NCBI RefSeq assembly: GCF_946481715.1
Contig: NZ_CAMLOV010000042.1
Span: 1 to 34,850, forward strand
Direction: 5' to 3'
Length of the DNA stretch: 34,850 nt
From: an uncultured Mucilaginibacter sp.
GTDB taxonomy: Bacteria; Bacteroidota; Bacteroidia; Sphingobacteriales; Sphingobacteriaceae
Numbering within the stretch: the first letter of the stretch is position 1; the number at the start of each line of letters is the position of its first letter. Made by a program: the position numbers and the translations under genes. This document shows positions 23,059 through 30,920 of this stretch, piece after piece. Below the pieces are notes generated by a model that was given only the letters and a program-made list of their open reading frames with translations, was not told where the DNA came from and did not search any database.

Positions 23059-23925
23059 TTAAGCTGATATTGCACCTTTCCCGATGTACACCACGTGCCC
23101 GCCTACGTAAACGCAATCGTTGTTATCGGCGCTTTGTGCTACTTCGACAAATAGCTCGCTCGGCCTTCCCAAATTACTGCCCTGGTTTAAAACAAAGCGC
23201 TCATTTTTATTTTTGTAGCCGTATTTGGCCAACCAGGCACCGACTGGCCCGGCAAGGCTGCCAGTAGCAATATCCTCAACAGTTCCGCTATTGTTCCAGG
23301 TTCGTATTGTTAGCGAAGGGACTTCAACAATCCCAATAAACTTAGCGCCAAATTTGTCTAACAGTTCTTCCATATCTTCAATTACGATCTTCGCTTTCAG
23401 CCCATTTTGCTGTAAGGGTACAAGTACATAAGGCAGGCCGGTAGATATCACTTCCGGGTAATGCCCGGGGTATAAGTCGCCGCTACCGAGGTTGAGCGCT
23501 TTTAGGATCATGTTGGTATCATCCCCGCCCAGCGTTACGCCAAATTGGGGCGTGCCCTGGTTCATAATTGCACTCGTAATACCATCCTGCAGTTCTGTTT
23601 CTACGGTAACTAAACCCTTGTTTAGCCTAAACCGCCAGCTGCAATTGCGTTTGCTTTGCCTGGTGGAAAAATGCAAAACGGCTGCTGCGCCCAAAATGGG
23701 GTGCCCTGCAAAATCGAGCTCCTCTTCGGTAGTAAAAACACGTGCCGTAATTTCATCCTCAGCAATGTTTGTGAAAAACAAGCTTTCAAACTGGCGCATT
23801 TCCTGTGTAATAAGTAGCATTTCTGCCGAACTTAAATCGTTGGCATTGGTAAATACCGTAAGCCCGTTGCCGGAGAACGGCCGTTTCGAAAAAACGTCTA
23901 CGTGGTAAAAATCAAGTGTTTTCAT
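23059..23925 (-). CDS. PhzF family isomerase
   Basis: A 288-residue protein of the PhzF/diaminopimelate epimerase-like fold. FYHVDVFSKRPFSGNGLTVF at the N-terminus, catalytic glutamate E47 (QFESLFF), DFAGHPILGAAAVL, and EDIATGSLAGPVGAWL in the second half are the defining motifs. PhzF itself isomerises dihydro-3-hydroxyanthranilate in phenazine synthesis. No other phenazine genes lie here, so this is more likely a general isomerase on a small enol or enamine substrate. It starts four bases after the RidA-like gene stop, as last gene of the hxlR-ridA-ridA-phzF operon. Confidence 0.92.
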   Translation of the reverse strand: MKTLDFYHVDVFSKRPFSGNGLTVFTNANDLSSAEMLLITQEMRQFESLFFTNIAEDEITARVFTTEEELDFAGHPILGAAAVLHFSTRQSKRNCSWRFRLNKGLVTVETELQDGITSAIMNQGTPQFGVTLGGDDTNMILKALNLGSGDLYPGHYPEVISTGLPYVLVPLQQNGLKAKIVIEDMEELLDKFGAKFIGIVEVPSLTIRTWNNSGTVEDIATGSLAGPVGAWLAKYGYKNKNERFVLNQGSNLGRPSELFVEVAQSADNNDCVYVGGHVVYIGKGAISA

Positions 23926-23929
23926 TTTA

Positions 23930-24319
23930 TTATATGGTGGCTATAGCATCAATTTCAATTAATAGTGCGGGGTGGTCAAGCACTGCCTGTATGGTAGTGC
24001 TTGCCGGAGGTTTGCCAGCATCAACATACTGGTCGCGTACCTTTCTTACAATCGATAACTGAGAAATGTCTGTAAGGTATGTATTGATTTTAACCAGATT
24101 GGAAAAATTTGCTCCTGCTGCTTTTAAGGCCAGCTCGATGTTAGCATATACCTGACCGGCTTGTTTTTCTAAATCGCCTTCACCTACAATATTTCCGCTG
24201 CTGTCCTCTGCAACCTGTCCGGAGATGTATATCAATTTCGAGGCCTGTTGTACCATCAATACCTGCGTGTAGCCATGCGGAGGCGGCATCCCATTTGGGT
24301 TTAAGTATTTATTTTCCAT
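23930..24319 (-). CDS. RidA/YjgF family protein lacking the catalytic arginine
   Basis: A 129-residue protein, counted from the ATG at 24319; a TTG one codon earlier is less likely. It has the RidA trimer fold: LIYISGQVAEDSSGN, VYANIELALKAAGANFSNLVKINTYL and a C-terminal LLIEIDAIATI. The catalytic arginine of classical RidA sits in P-x-R-[ST]; here the segment reads PPASTTIQAV, with serine in its place. That suggests it is not an ordinary enamine/imine deaminase and may belong to one of the Arg-lacking Rid groups. It lies eight bases after the other RidA gene and four before phzF, so it is translationally linked to both. Confidence 0.9.
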   Translation of the reverse strand: MENKYLNPNGMPPPHGYTQVLMVQQASKLIYISGQVAEDSSGNIVGEGDLEKQAGQVYANIELALKAAGANFSNLVKINTYLTDISQLSIVRKVRDQYVDAGKPPASTTIQAVLDHPALLIEIDAIATI

Positions 24320-24327
24320 CAAAAATA

Positions 24328-24702
24328 TTAAGGTTTTACTACAGCAGATATAGTCATCTCTACATTGGCATTAACCGGCAAATCAGCCACAGCAATACAG
24401 GTCCTGGTAGGATACGCACCATTAAAATAAGGGCTATATAAATCGTTTAGCACTTTAAAATTCTTCATATCTTTTAAATAGACGGTTACTGTCGCCACAT
24501 CCTGGTATCCCAGGCCATTCTCCTGAAGCACCGCGCCAATGTTTTCCATTACCTGTATTACTTCTTCGGGAAATGATGGCTGAAGTTTACCTGAAATATC
24601 TGTCCCTACCTGACCGGATAAAAATAAAAACCCGTTTGTAATTATTGCGGTGCTGAAAGGGCCTGCTGCAGGGGCAAGCGCTGTAGAATTAATTCGTTTC
24701 AT
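24328..24702 (-). CDS. RidA family enamine/imine deaminase
   Basis: A 124-residue RidA protein, counted from the ATG at 24702. It has FLFLSGQVGTDISGK, the middle helix VMENIGAVLQENGL, VYLKDMKNFKVLND, and R100 in AYPTRTCIAVADLP, the arginine that positions the substrate carboxylate. RidA proteins hydrolyse reactive 2-aminoacrylate-type enamines before they damage PLP enzymes. It lies 21 bases after hxlR and is followed at once by a second RidA gene that has lost this arginine, so the two could form a specialised pair. Confidence 0.93.
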   Translation of the reverse strand: MKRINSTALAPAAGPFSTAIITNGFLFLSGQVGTDISGKLQPSFPEEVIQVMENIGAVLQENGLGYQDVATVTVYLKDMKNFKVLNDLYSPYFNGAYPTRTCIAVADLPVNANVEMTISAVVKP

Positions 24703-24723
24703 CAAGTATATCTTTTATGAGGT

Positions 24724-25089
24724 TTAAACGGCCAATTTTTGTTGCCAGGGGCTATTGCTATGAAGGATATGCTTGTTTATTTTTAAATGGCTTAGCCCCC
24801 ATTCTCTTAACATTGCCAATGCCGGCAAAAGCGTGGCGCCATAAGCAGTTAACTGGTATTCCACCCTTGGGGGCAGTTCATCAAAAGCTTCGCGTCCAAT
24901 TATTTGATCAACCTCCAGCTCTCTTAGCTGATCTGTCAAAACCTTGGTAGATACGTCTGGGATTAAACTGAGCAGGTCTTTAAAACGCAGCGGCGCATCT
25001 TTGATATACCATACAATAATTGGCTTCCAATGGCCGTCCATCACACTTAGGTAACTGGTTACAGGGCATCGAACCGGGTATTTTTTCAT
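24724..25089 (-). CDS. HxlR family transcriptional regulator
   Basis: A 121-residue winged helix protein. The motif VRCPVTSYLSVMDGHWKPIIVWYI, with the conserved cysteine at residue 8, and the recognition region LSLIPDVSTKVLTDQLRELE identify HxlR. PRVEYQLTAYGATLLPAL is the wing and start of the dimer helix. Members with a cysteine in this place respond to electrophiles or oxidants in several bacteria. It is the first gene of a four-gene operon with two RidA genes and phzF, and a perfect palindrome overlaps its own promoter, so it very likely represses the whole unit until a reactive compound releases it. Confidence 0.95.
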   Translation of the reverse strand: MKKYPVRCPVTSYLSVMDGHWKPIIVWYIKDAPLRFKDLLSLIPDVSTKVLTDQLRELEVDQIIGREAFDELPPRVEYQLTAYGATLLPALAMLREWGLSHLKINKHILHSNSPWQQKLAV

Positions 25090-25112
25090 AATGCTTTATT
25101 TTAAAAACTTAA

Positions 25113-25128
25113 TTACTTTCAAAAGTAA
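25113..25128. promoter_or_regulatory. Candidate HxlR operator
   Basis: TTACTTT, two bases, AAAGTAA: a perfect 7+7 palindrome. It overlaps the -7 element of the promoter of the hxlR operon and ends 24 bases upstream of the hxlR ATG. Its length and AT-rich dyad form fit operators of HxlR/YodB-type regulators. Confidence 0.7.
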
Positions 25129-25150
25129 AGTATTATTTAATTAAATCAAA
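25120..25150 (-). promoter_or_regulatory. Bacteroidota-type promoter of the hxlR-ridA-ridA-phzF operon
   Basis: On the minus strand TTTG (25147-25150) is followed after exactly 19 bases by TACTTTTG (25120-25127), a perfect TAnnTTTG -7 element. Transcription would start near 25112, giving a leader of ~22 bases before the hxlR ATG at 25089. Confidence 0.72.
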
Positions 25151-25544
25151 CAGATCTGCTAAAAACATTAAAAAACGCCTAATTATGGCCAATTGGGGCA
25201 TCCCGGTTTGATACGCGTTATGGCGAATTTATTGAGGAAAGGCAGAGGAAAGGATAAACCAAGCCCCCGGGGAAGGGTTTACAGGCTCGCTGTTATTCGT
25301 TAAAGCGCTAATAAAGTCCTAAATAGCATCCATAATTAACTTTAACGTAAATAACTTGCAATGACCTAATTGGCCTTATATAAAAAGCTAATGCCTAATT
25401 CCTCCCCTCTCCTGTATATTCCTAATTCGAATACCTGTATAGGGGCACTAAAAGGAGCGTTATTATTTTTATGCGCGGAAAGGGCCTTCATTCCTGCCTG
25501 CCGTAACATCAATCGGGGCATTTGTTTTGCTCACTCCCTGCTGA
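25151..25544. other. Gene-free stretch between hxlR and the HMA-AraC gene
   Basis: About 394 bases with no convincing reading frame, no strong repeat and no terminator-like stem. It must hold the promoter of the HMA-AraC gene, but I found no clear -33/-7 pair. Confidence 0.5.
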
Positions 25545-26111
25545 ATGATATTCTACATAAAAAACATGGTGTGCATGAGCTGCCAAATGGTAGTAAAGTA
25601 CGAGCTTGAAAAACTGGGCTTACACCTGCATATGGTTGAGCCGGGAAAAGTAGAAGTATTTGAGCCCGTTTCTGCCGGGCAGATGATAAGTTTTAAACTC
25701 GCGCTAAGCTGCGCCGGGTTGGAATTGATGGATAACAAGAAGAACATACTGGTAGAAAAAATAGTGTGTGTGATAACGGAAATGATCGGCTACGCCCAGC
25801 ATGAGCTGAAAACAAATTTCTCGTATCACCTTAGCGAAAAGCTAAACCACGATTATACCTATCTCGCCAATGTGTTCTCCGAATCAATGGGCACTACCAT
25901 AGAACAGTTTATTATCCTCAAAAAAATACAGCGCGTTAAACAGCTAATTTGTTATAACGAGCTTAATATGACAGAAATATCGTGGAAGATGAATTACAGC
26001 AGTGTTGCCCACCTGTCTACCCAATTTAAGAAGATCACCGGCATCACTCCCTCTCATTTTAAGCACATGGGTTGCAAAAATACGCCGGCCCCGGAAATGT
26101 GTGAATTATAG
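25545..26111 (+). CDS. AraC family regulator with N-terminal HMA-like metal-binding domain
   Basis: A 188-residue protein. Residues 1-68 resemble a heavy-metal-associated fold: IKNMVCMSCQMVVKYELEKLGL with C10-x-x-C13 in the metal loop, and VEPGKVEVFEPV in the next strands. Residues ~90-180 form an AraC double helix-turn-helix: LNHDYTYLANVFSESMGTTIEQFI, NMTEISWKMNYSSVAHLSTQFKK and ITGITPSHFK. Proteins of this two-part form are frequent in Bacteroidota, sometimes near copper or metal genes. The CxxC suggests control by a thiophilic metal such as Cu(I) or Zn; no metal pump lies in the window, so targets are unknown. Confidence 0.85.
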   Translation: MIFYIKNMVCMSCQMVVKYELEKLGLHLHMVEPGKVEVFEPVSAGQMISFKLALSCAGLELMDNKKNILVEKIVCVITEMIGYAQHELKTNFSYHLSEKLNHDYTYLANVFSESMGTTIEQFIILKKIQRVKQLICYNELNMTEISWKMNYSSVAHLSTQFKKITGITPSHFKHMGCKNTPAPEMCEL

Positions 26112-26222
26112 AACTTATTGAAAAAGTTGTGTAACAGCCGAGCCTCAAATCGGGCGTAGGTTTGTAGCATCCGGAGTTTTGCCTCAAAATTCTGTGATAC
26201 TCATTCCTACTAAAAATATTAC

Positions 26223-28100
26223 ATGAACAAAATCCCTACTTTCTCCGCCGGCAACTTGATGCCTCAGCGTAAACATTCCTCGGGCCTAACCAAAGCAATT
26301 TGTTTGTTGGCCTTAGCCATTACTTTTTTTACAGCCTGTAAAAAAGATGATTACAAAGGCGAAATAACCGGCGACTGCCCAGTTGTGGTATCAACCGACC
26401 CAACCGATAAGGCTGTAGACGTTGCCCTTGCCAAAGTAATTACGGTAACGTTTAATACCGGCATGGCCAAATCGACCCTAACGGATAAAACATTTATTAT
26501 TAAACAAGGTGCTACGGTAGTTGCCGGTACTATTGCCGCAACAGCAGATACTAAGGTTTATACCTTTACCCCTGCACAGCCGCTTTTGCCTTTTGCTGTT
26601 TATACCGGCACTATTACAACCGGCGCTACGGATACGCTGCGCACGGCCATGGTTGCCGATTATGTTTGGAGCTTTACCACCATTCCGCAGGTAACCCTGT
26701 CGTTACTACCGGCACTGGGCGGCACAACCGTCGGCGATGGCGCATTTGCACAGGGCTCAACAGTAACTGTTACCGCAACGCCAAGTGCAGGTTACGCATT
26801 TACCAACTTTACCGATAACGGCACCGTGGTTTCTACAAGCTCCAGTTACCAGTTTATCATGGCTGGCAACAGGGCTTTAGTAGCTAACTTCAAGCTCATC
26901 CCGGCTTCGCAATTTGCCGTGGTATTATCGTCGTTACCCGTAGCGGGCGGTACTACCAATGGCTCGGGTGCGTTTAACGCCGGCAGCACAGTAACCGTGA
27001 GTGCCAACCCAAACAACGGCTACACCTTTGTAAACTGGACGGATAACGGCAACGTAGTATCTACAAGCTCCAGCTACCAGTTTATTTTAACGGCCAACCG
27101 CGCGCTTGTAGCACATTTCCTGGCTATACCGGCATCGCAATTTGCGCTGGTATTAACGTCGAGCCCCGCGGCAGGTGGTTCAACCACCGGTTCGGGTGCA
27201 TATAGTTCCGGCACCAATGTATCGGTAACTGCAACGGCAAACCCGGGCTACAGCTTTACCTCGTGGAGCGGCGACGCATCGGGATCAAACAACCCGTTAA
27301 CCGTTACCATGAACGCTAACAAAACCATTACGGCTAACTTTACACCTGTTGTGGTTACTTCGCCCCCGGCTTTAGGCGCGGCAGCACAGTTTGGCGCATT
27401 TGGCGGTAACGCGGGCGTAACCAATCAGGGTTTAAATACGATTATTAATAATGGAGCCATAGGTACTACCGCGGCCTCTACATTAATAACCGGTTTCCAT
27501 GACGGCACCAATGGCGATGTTTATACCGAAACGCCTTTAAATGTGGGCAATTCAACCGGCGGGATATTTACTGCACCACCGGCACCAGGAAATGCTACCT
27601 CTTTTGCAACTGCTACGCAAGCGCTTTTAGCGGCTAACGTTGCTTACAACAGCATATCACCGGCGGCTAAACCAGGCGGCATCGATCCGGGTGCGGGCGA
27701 ACTGGGTGGTTTAACTTTAGCGCCGGGCATATACAAATCTGCCAGCGGCACTTTCAAAATCACCAACGGCAACCTCGTGCTTGATGCCAAAGGCGACCCT
27801 AACGCTACCTGGATATTCCAGACGGCAGCGGGGCTTACCGTAGGTATTGCAGGCCCCGCAGGCGCCCGCAGCGTTACGCTGATCAACGGCGGCCAGGCCA
27901 AAAATGTATTCTGGTACGTTGGTACCGCAGCTACCATTAACGGTGCTGGCGGCGGCATCATGACAGGTACCATCATCGCATCAGCAGGCGTTACTTTTTC
28001 TACGGCAGGTAATGCGGTACAAACGGTATTGAATGGCCGGGCAATTTCATTGGTAGCCTCGGTTACCATGGTAAACACCACCATAAACGTTCCGCAATAA
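26223..28100 (+). CDS. Ice-binding-like (DUF3494) surface lipoprotein with Ig-like and InlB-type repeats
   Basis: A 625-residue protein with lipobox FFTAC (cysteine 39). Translation may start at the ATG at 26259 (MPQRKHS), which would give a more usual signal length. The order is: Ig-like Big_5 domain (~50-155, STDPTDKAVDVALAK...TVTFN), three divergent InlB B-type repeats (~156-376, each of the form GSG.F..GSTVTV.A.P..GY.F..W.D.G), then a DUF3494 beta-solenoid (~382-625) with ALGAAAQFGAFGGNAGVTNQG at its start and GLTLAPGIYKS and ATWIFQTAAGLTVG later. The fold includes ice-binding proteins of cold-living microbes and also adhesins and uncharacterised surface proteins. An OmpA-type gene follows by 83 bases; the pair is probably co-expressed. 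Confidence 0.9.
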   Translation: MNKIPTFSAGNLMPQRKHSSGLTKAICLLALAITFFTACKKDDYKGEITGDCPVVVSTDPTDKAVDVALAKVITVTFNTGMAKSTLTDKTFIIKQGATVVAGTIAATADTKVYTFTPAQPLLPFAVYTGTITTGATDTLRTAMVADYVWSFTTIPQVTLSLLPALGGTTVGDGAFAQGSTVTVTATPSAGYAFTNFTDNGTVVSTSSSYQFIMAGNRALVANFKLIPASQFAVVLSSLPVAGGTTNGSGAFNAGSTVTVSANPNNGYTFVNWTDNGNVVSTSSSYQFILTANRALVAHFLAIPASQFALVLTSSPAAGGSTTGSGAYSSGTNVSVTATANPGYSFTSWSGDASGSNNPLTVTMNANKTITANFTPVVVTSPPALGAAAQFGAFGGNAGVTNQGLNTIINNGAIGTTAASTLITGFHDGTNGDVYTETPLNVGNSTGGIFTAPPAPGNATSFATATQALLAANVAYNSISPAAKPGGIDPGAGELGGLTLAPGIYKSASGTFKITNGNLVLDAKGDPNATWIFQTAAGLTVGIAGPAGARSVTLINGGQAKNVFWYVGTAATINGAGGGIMTGTIIASAGVTFSTAGNAVQTVLNGRAISLVASVTMVNTTINVPQ

Positions 28101-28183
28101 TATCCAAAGATCAATAGGTACAAGCCCCCTCTATGGGGGGCATTACCAAACCGTATTTAATAACACATTTTAAAAGACATCTT

Positions 28184-30115
28184 ATGTTACCCATAAATAA
28201 AATCATCCCAAAAGCCATCATTTGTTTACTGATGGTAATAATGGCCGGCACAGCGGCTAAGGCACAAACCACGCAACCTACCTGGTGGTTTGGTGTATCG
28301 GGCGCGGCCAACTTTAACATTTATAACGGTACTACACAGCACCTAACCAATTCTTTAACAGCACCTACCGCCTTCCATAAAGGTAATGGCGTGCGGCCTT
28401 ACGGTTCCATACTGATGGAGTACCGCCCTAAAAGCGTTTTAGGCCTGATGCTGAACGTAGCTTATGATGGCCGCGGCGGTAAGTTTAAAGATGTGGTTGC
28501 CCCCTGCAACTGCCCCGCTACTTTGGGCACCAGCGCAAGCTACGTGGCTATCGAGCCCAGCCTTCGTTTAGGCGGTGCTTCGGGTTTATACTTTTTTGCA
28601 GGCCCGCGTTTTGCCTTTAATGTAAACAACGATTTTGCTTATACACAGCTTAAGCAACCCAACACCAATGGCGAATTTAGCGCGATGCGTAAATCATTGG
28701 TTTCGGGCCAAGTTGGGCTTGGTTACGATATCATGACCTCATCAGCAGCCAGCACTACTAAAGTAAGCATCTCGCCTTTTGTTTCCTTCCACCCCTACTT
28801 CGGGCAGGATCCACGCAGCATCGAAAGCTGGAATATTACCACCGTGCGGGCCGGTGTAGCGTTAAAATTTGGCAAGGCAACCAAACTTGCCCCTGCCGAA
28901 ACTACCGTAACACCTGCCCCAATGCACGATTTTGTATTTAACGTGCGCGCACCATTGGCTGCGCCGGCAAAACGCCAGGTAAGCGAGACTTTACCATTAC
29001 GTAGTTCGGTATTTTTTGATGAAGGCTCAACACAACTTTCGCCAAGGTATATTACGTTGACAAGCAGCCAGGCGGCAGGTTTTAAGGAAAGCCAGCTGCA
29101 GAACGAGCAGTCGGTTGATTTGACGGGCCGCTCGGCAAGGCAATTGAATGTTTACCATAACATCCTCAACATTTTGGGCGACAGGCTCCGTGCTAACCCC
29201 GATGCTACCACCACCCTTACCGGTTCATCGGGCGCTGGCCCGGCAGAAGGCAAAATATTTGCCGAAAATGTGAAGCAATATTTAGTGGCCACATTTGGAA
29301 TAGATGGCGCAAGGATAACAACCGTTGGCCGTACTAAACCGCTTATCCCATCCGAACAGCCGGGCGGTACCAAAGAACTTGTGCTTTTACGCGCCGGCGA
29401 CCGCAGGGTAGATATTACCAGCGCTTCGCCGCAACTGCTTGCCGAAGTTGGCGGAGGCATGAGGCCGATACAAATAAATACTACACAGGTAAACCCAATG
29501 GATAGCCAGGTAGTGCTGCAAATTGACAGTGCACAGCAGTTGCTTAAATCGTGGTCGGTAGATGTTACCGATGATAAAGGCACGGCACAGCACTACGGCC
29601 CATATACCCGCGACCAGGAAAGTATCCCGGCTGCCGGCATTTTAGGGAGCAACACCGCCGGTGATTATAAACTGGTGATGACCGGCGAAACCCGCAAAGG
29701 CTTACCGATACGGAAAGAAAGCTCCCTGCACCTGGTACGACAGGACGAAGCCCCAACCAAAGGATTGCGTTACAGCATTTTGTACGATTTCGATAGTTCT
29801 AACGCCACCAACGCTTACGATAAATTCCTTACGGATGTAGTGGCTGTATCTATAGCCGATGGATCCACCGTAATTATACACGGGCATACCGATATTATTG
29901 GTGAGGATGAGCATAACATGCAATTATCAAAAGACCGTGCACACGATGTGCAGCGCGTTTTAGAACGTGCTTTAACTGCCGCAGGCAAAACCAATGTAAA
30001 ATTTGAAACATTAGGTTTTGGCGAAGATACTGGCAATGCGCCTTTTGAAAATGCTACTCCTGAGGAGCGTTTTTATAACCGTACCGTTATTATTGATATA
30101 GTACCCGTTAAATAA
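28184..30115 (+). CDS. Outer-membrane protein with N-terminal beta-barrel-like region and two OmpA-like domains
   Basis: The ATG at 28184 gives a clean signal peptide (MLPINKIIPKAIICLLMV..AKAQ), so I start there; the frame is open 51 bases further. The protein has 643 residues. Residues ~28-250 look like a PorT/Omp_b-brl-type barrel (WWFGVSGAANFNIYN, SILMEYRPKSVLGLMLNVAYDG). Two peptidoglycan-binding-like OmpA regions follow: one at ~280-430 (VFFDEGSTQLS..., ITTVGRTKPLIPSEQ, RRVDI) and a second, canonical one at ~540-643 (ILYDFDSS..., IIHGHTDIIGEDEHNMQLSKDRA, FYNRTVIIDIVP). It probably anchors a surface complex to the wall. A strong terminator follows. The upstream DUF3494 lipoprotein is the likely partner. 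Confidence 0.88.
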   Translation: MLPINKIIPKAIICLLMVIMAGTAAKAQTTQPTWWFGVSGAANFNIYNGTTQHLTNSLTAPTAFHKGNGVRPYGSILMEYRPKSVLGLMLNVAYDGRGGKFKDVVAPCNCPATLGTSASYVAIEPSLRLGGASGLYFFAGPRFAFNVNNDFAYTQLKQPNTNGEFSAMRKSLVSGQVGLGYDIMTSSAASTTKVSISPFVSFHPYFGQDPRSIESWNITTVRAGVALKFGKATKLAPAETTVTPAPMHDFVFNVRAPLAAPAKRQVSETLPLRSSVFFDEGSTQLSPRYITLTSSQAAGFKESQLQNEQSVDLTGRSARQLNVYHNILNILGDRLRANPDATTTLTGSSGAGPAEGKIFAENVKQYLVATFGIDGARITTVGRTKPLIPSEQPGGTKELVLLRAGDRRVDITSASPQLLAEVGGGMRPIQINTTQVNPMDSQVVLQIDSAQQLLKSWSVDVTDDKGTAQHYGPYTRDQESIPAAGILGSNTAGDYKLVMTGETRKGLPIRKESSLHLVRQDEAPTKGLRYSILYDFDSSNATNAYDKFLTDVVAVSIADGSTVIIHGHTDIIGEDEHNMQLSKDRAHDVQRVLERALTAAGKTNVKFETLGFGEDTGNAPFENATPEERFYNRTVIIDIVPVK

Positions 30116-30141
30116 CGCGGCAGCATTTTATACTCTTTATA

Positions 30142-30181
30142 AAAAAACCGGCTTTCAATTTTAACTGAAAGCCGGTTTTTT
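30142..30181 (+). terminator. Strong intrinsic terminator after the OmpA-like gene
   Basis: AAAAAACCGGCTTTCA and TGAAAGCCGGTTTTTT form a perfect 16-bp stem with an 8-base loop and end in a T run. It ends the DUF3494/OmpA unit. Confidence 0.92.
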
Positions 30182-30246
30182 GCGCCGAAATTTTAAGAAT
30201 ATTTTCTTATATTGACATGCTTGTTAAATTGCCGCCTAAACGCTGT

Positions 30247-30279
30247 TTTTACAATAGTTAATAAAGTTGCTTATCTTTA
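30247..30279 (+). promoter_or_regulatory. Candidate Bacteroidota promoter for the orphan receiver
   Basis: TTTT (30247-30250), 21 bases, then TATCTTTA (30272-30279), which matches TAnnTTTG at 7 of 8 positions. The leader would be under 10 bases if translation starts at 30294. Confidence 0.35.
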
Positions 30280-30293
30280 CAAAAATTAAGGTA

Positions 30294-30668
30294 TTGAAGA
30301 AAAAAGTATTAATCATCGAAAACGACCAGGATATCCGGCATATCGTTGAATTTGTTTTAGAAGAACAGGGCTTTGAAACGCTAAGCATTCCAGAGCCGGA
30401 AGACTTGTCGGTTATTTTTTCTTTTAAACCCGATATCATACTTTTAGACGAGTTCATCAACAGCCGCCCCGGGCATCGCCTGTGCCTAAAAATTAAGCAG
30501 GTGGAGAGCCTGAAACATATACCCGTTATCATCCTTTCTACCGCCAACGACATCGAACTGATTGCTACTGAATGCCAGGCAAACGACTATATCAGCAAGC
30601 CTTTTGATATTGAGGGCATGGTAGAAAAAGTTGTCAGGATTGTTAATCATCAATCTCTTGCTTGCTAA
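30294..30668 (+). CDS. Orphan single-domain response regulator
   Basis: The likely start is the TTG at 30294 (reading LKKKVLIIENDQD); a TTG further upstream lies in the promoter. The 124-residue receiver has acidic residues in IENDQD, the phospho-acceptor aspartate in IILLDEFINS, the threonine in LSTAND and the lysine in YISKPFD. After the aspartate the sequence is E-F-I-N instead of the usual x-x-M-P, so the active-site loop is atypical. No kinase or output domain is encoded beside it. It could receive phosphate from a distant kinase or the one at 11527-12756. Confidence 0.8.
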   Translation: MKKKVLIIENDQDIRHIVEFVLEEQGFETLSIPEPEDLSVIFSFKPDIILLDEFINSRPGHRLCLKIKQVESLKHIPVIILSTANDIELIATECQANDYISKPFDIEGMVEKVVRIVNHQSLAC

Positions 30669-30920
30669 AGCATTGCACAATAGGCCCGCCGGGCGTGGGT
30701 TTTGGCAGTTACAATTTCACCGCTTTAGTACCGCACGCTCCGACAAAATATTACGGTGGAAAGATTTGAACAAAGTGCAACTTAACGTTCCGCGGCTACA
30801 TGTCAGTTGACTGCGTTCGGAGCAGAGTAGTTTCTGCTACCGTGAACGAACTTATGAAAATAAAACGTTCAACTTAACAAAAACCAGCAATTGCATGTAA
30901 CCGCTGTTAGCAGCAGGCTA
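30669..30920. other. Structured spacer 3' of the DUF2306 gene
   Basis: A gene-free stretch of 252 bases with GC-rich and AT-rich patches. It contains the hairpin AGCAGA...TCTGCT (30821-30838) inside a CGTTC/GAACG pair (30814-30848), and GCTG-TTAG-CAGC at 30903-30914 next to the DUF2306 stop. Words such as GCAGAGTAG and GCTGTTAGCAGC recur, as I remember them, downstream of small orphan genes in other Bacteroidota, like a cassette spacer. That memory needs a search. Confidence 0.45.

Noticed and set aside
23059..23925. Phenazine biosynthesis locus
   Set aside because: Only a PhzF-family isomerase is present; no phzA/B/D/E/G genes occur nearby, and PhzF homologues are widespread outside phenazine pathways.
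25370..25609. Plus-strand frame before the HMA-AraC gene
   Set aside because: It has no recognisable motif, runs into the start of the HMA-AraC gene in another frame, and looks random.
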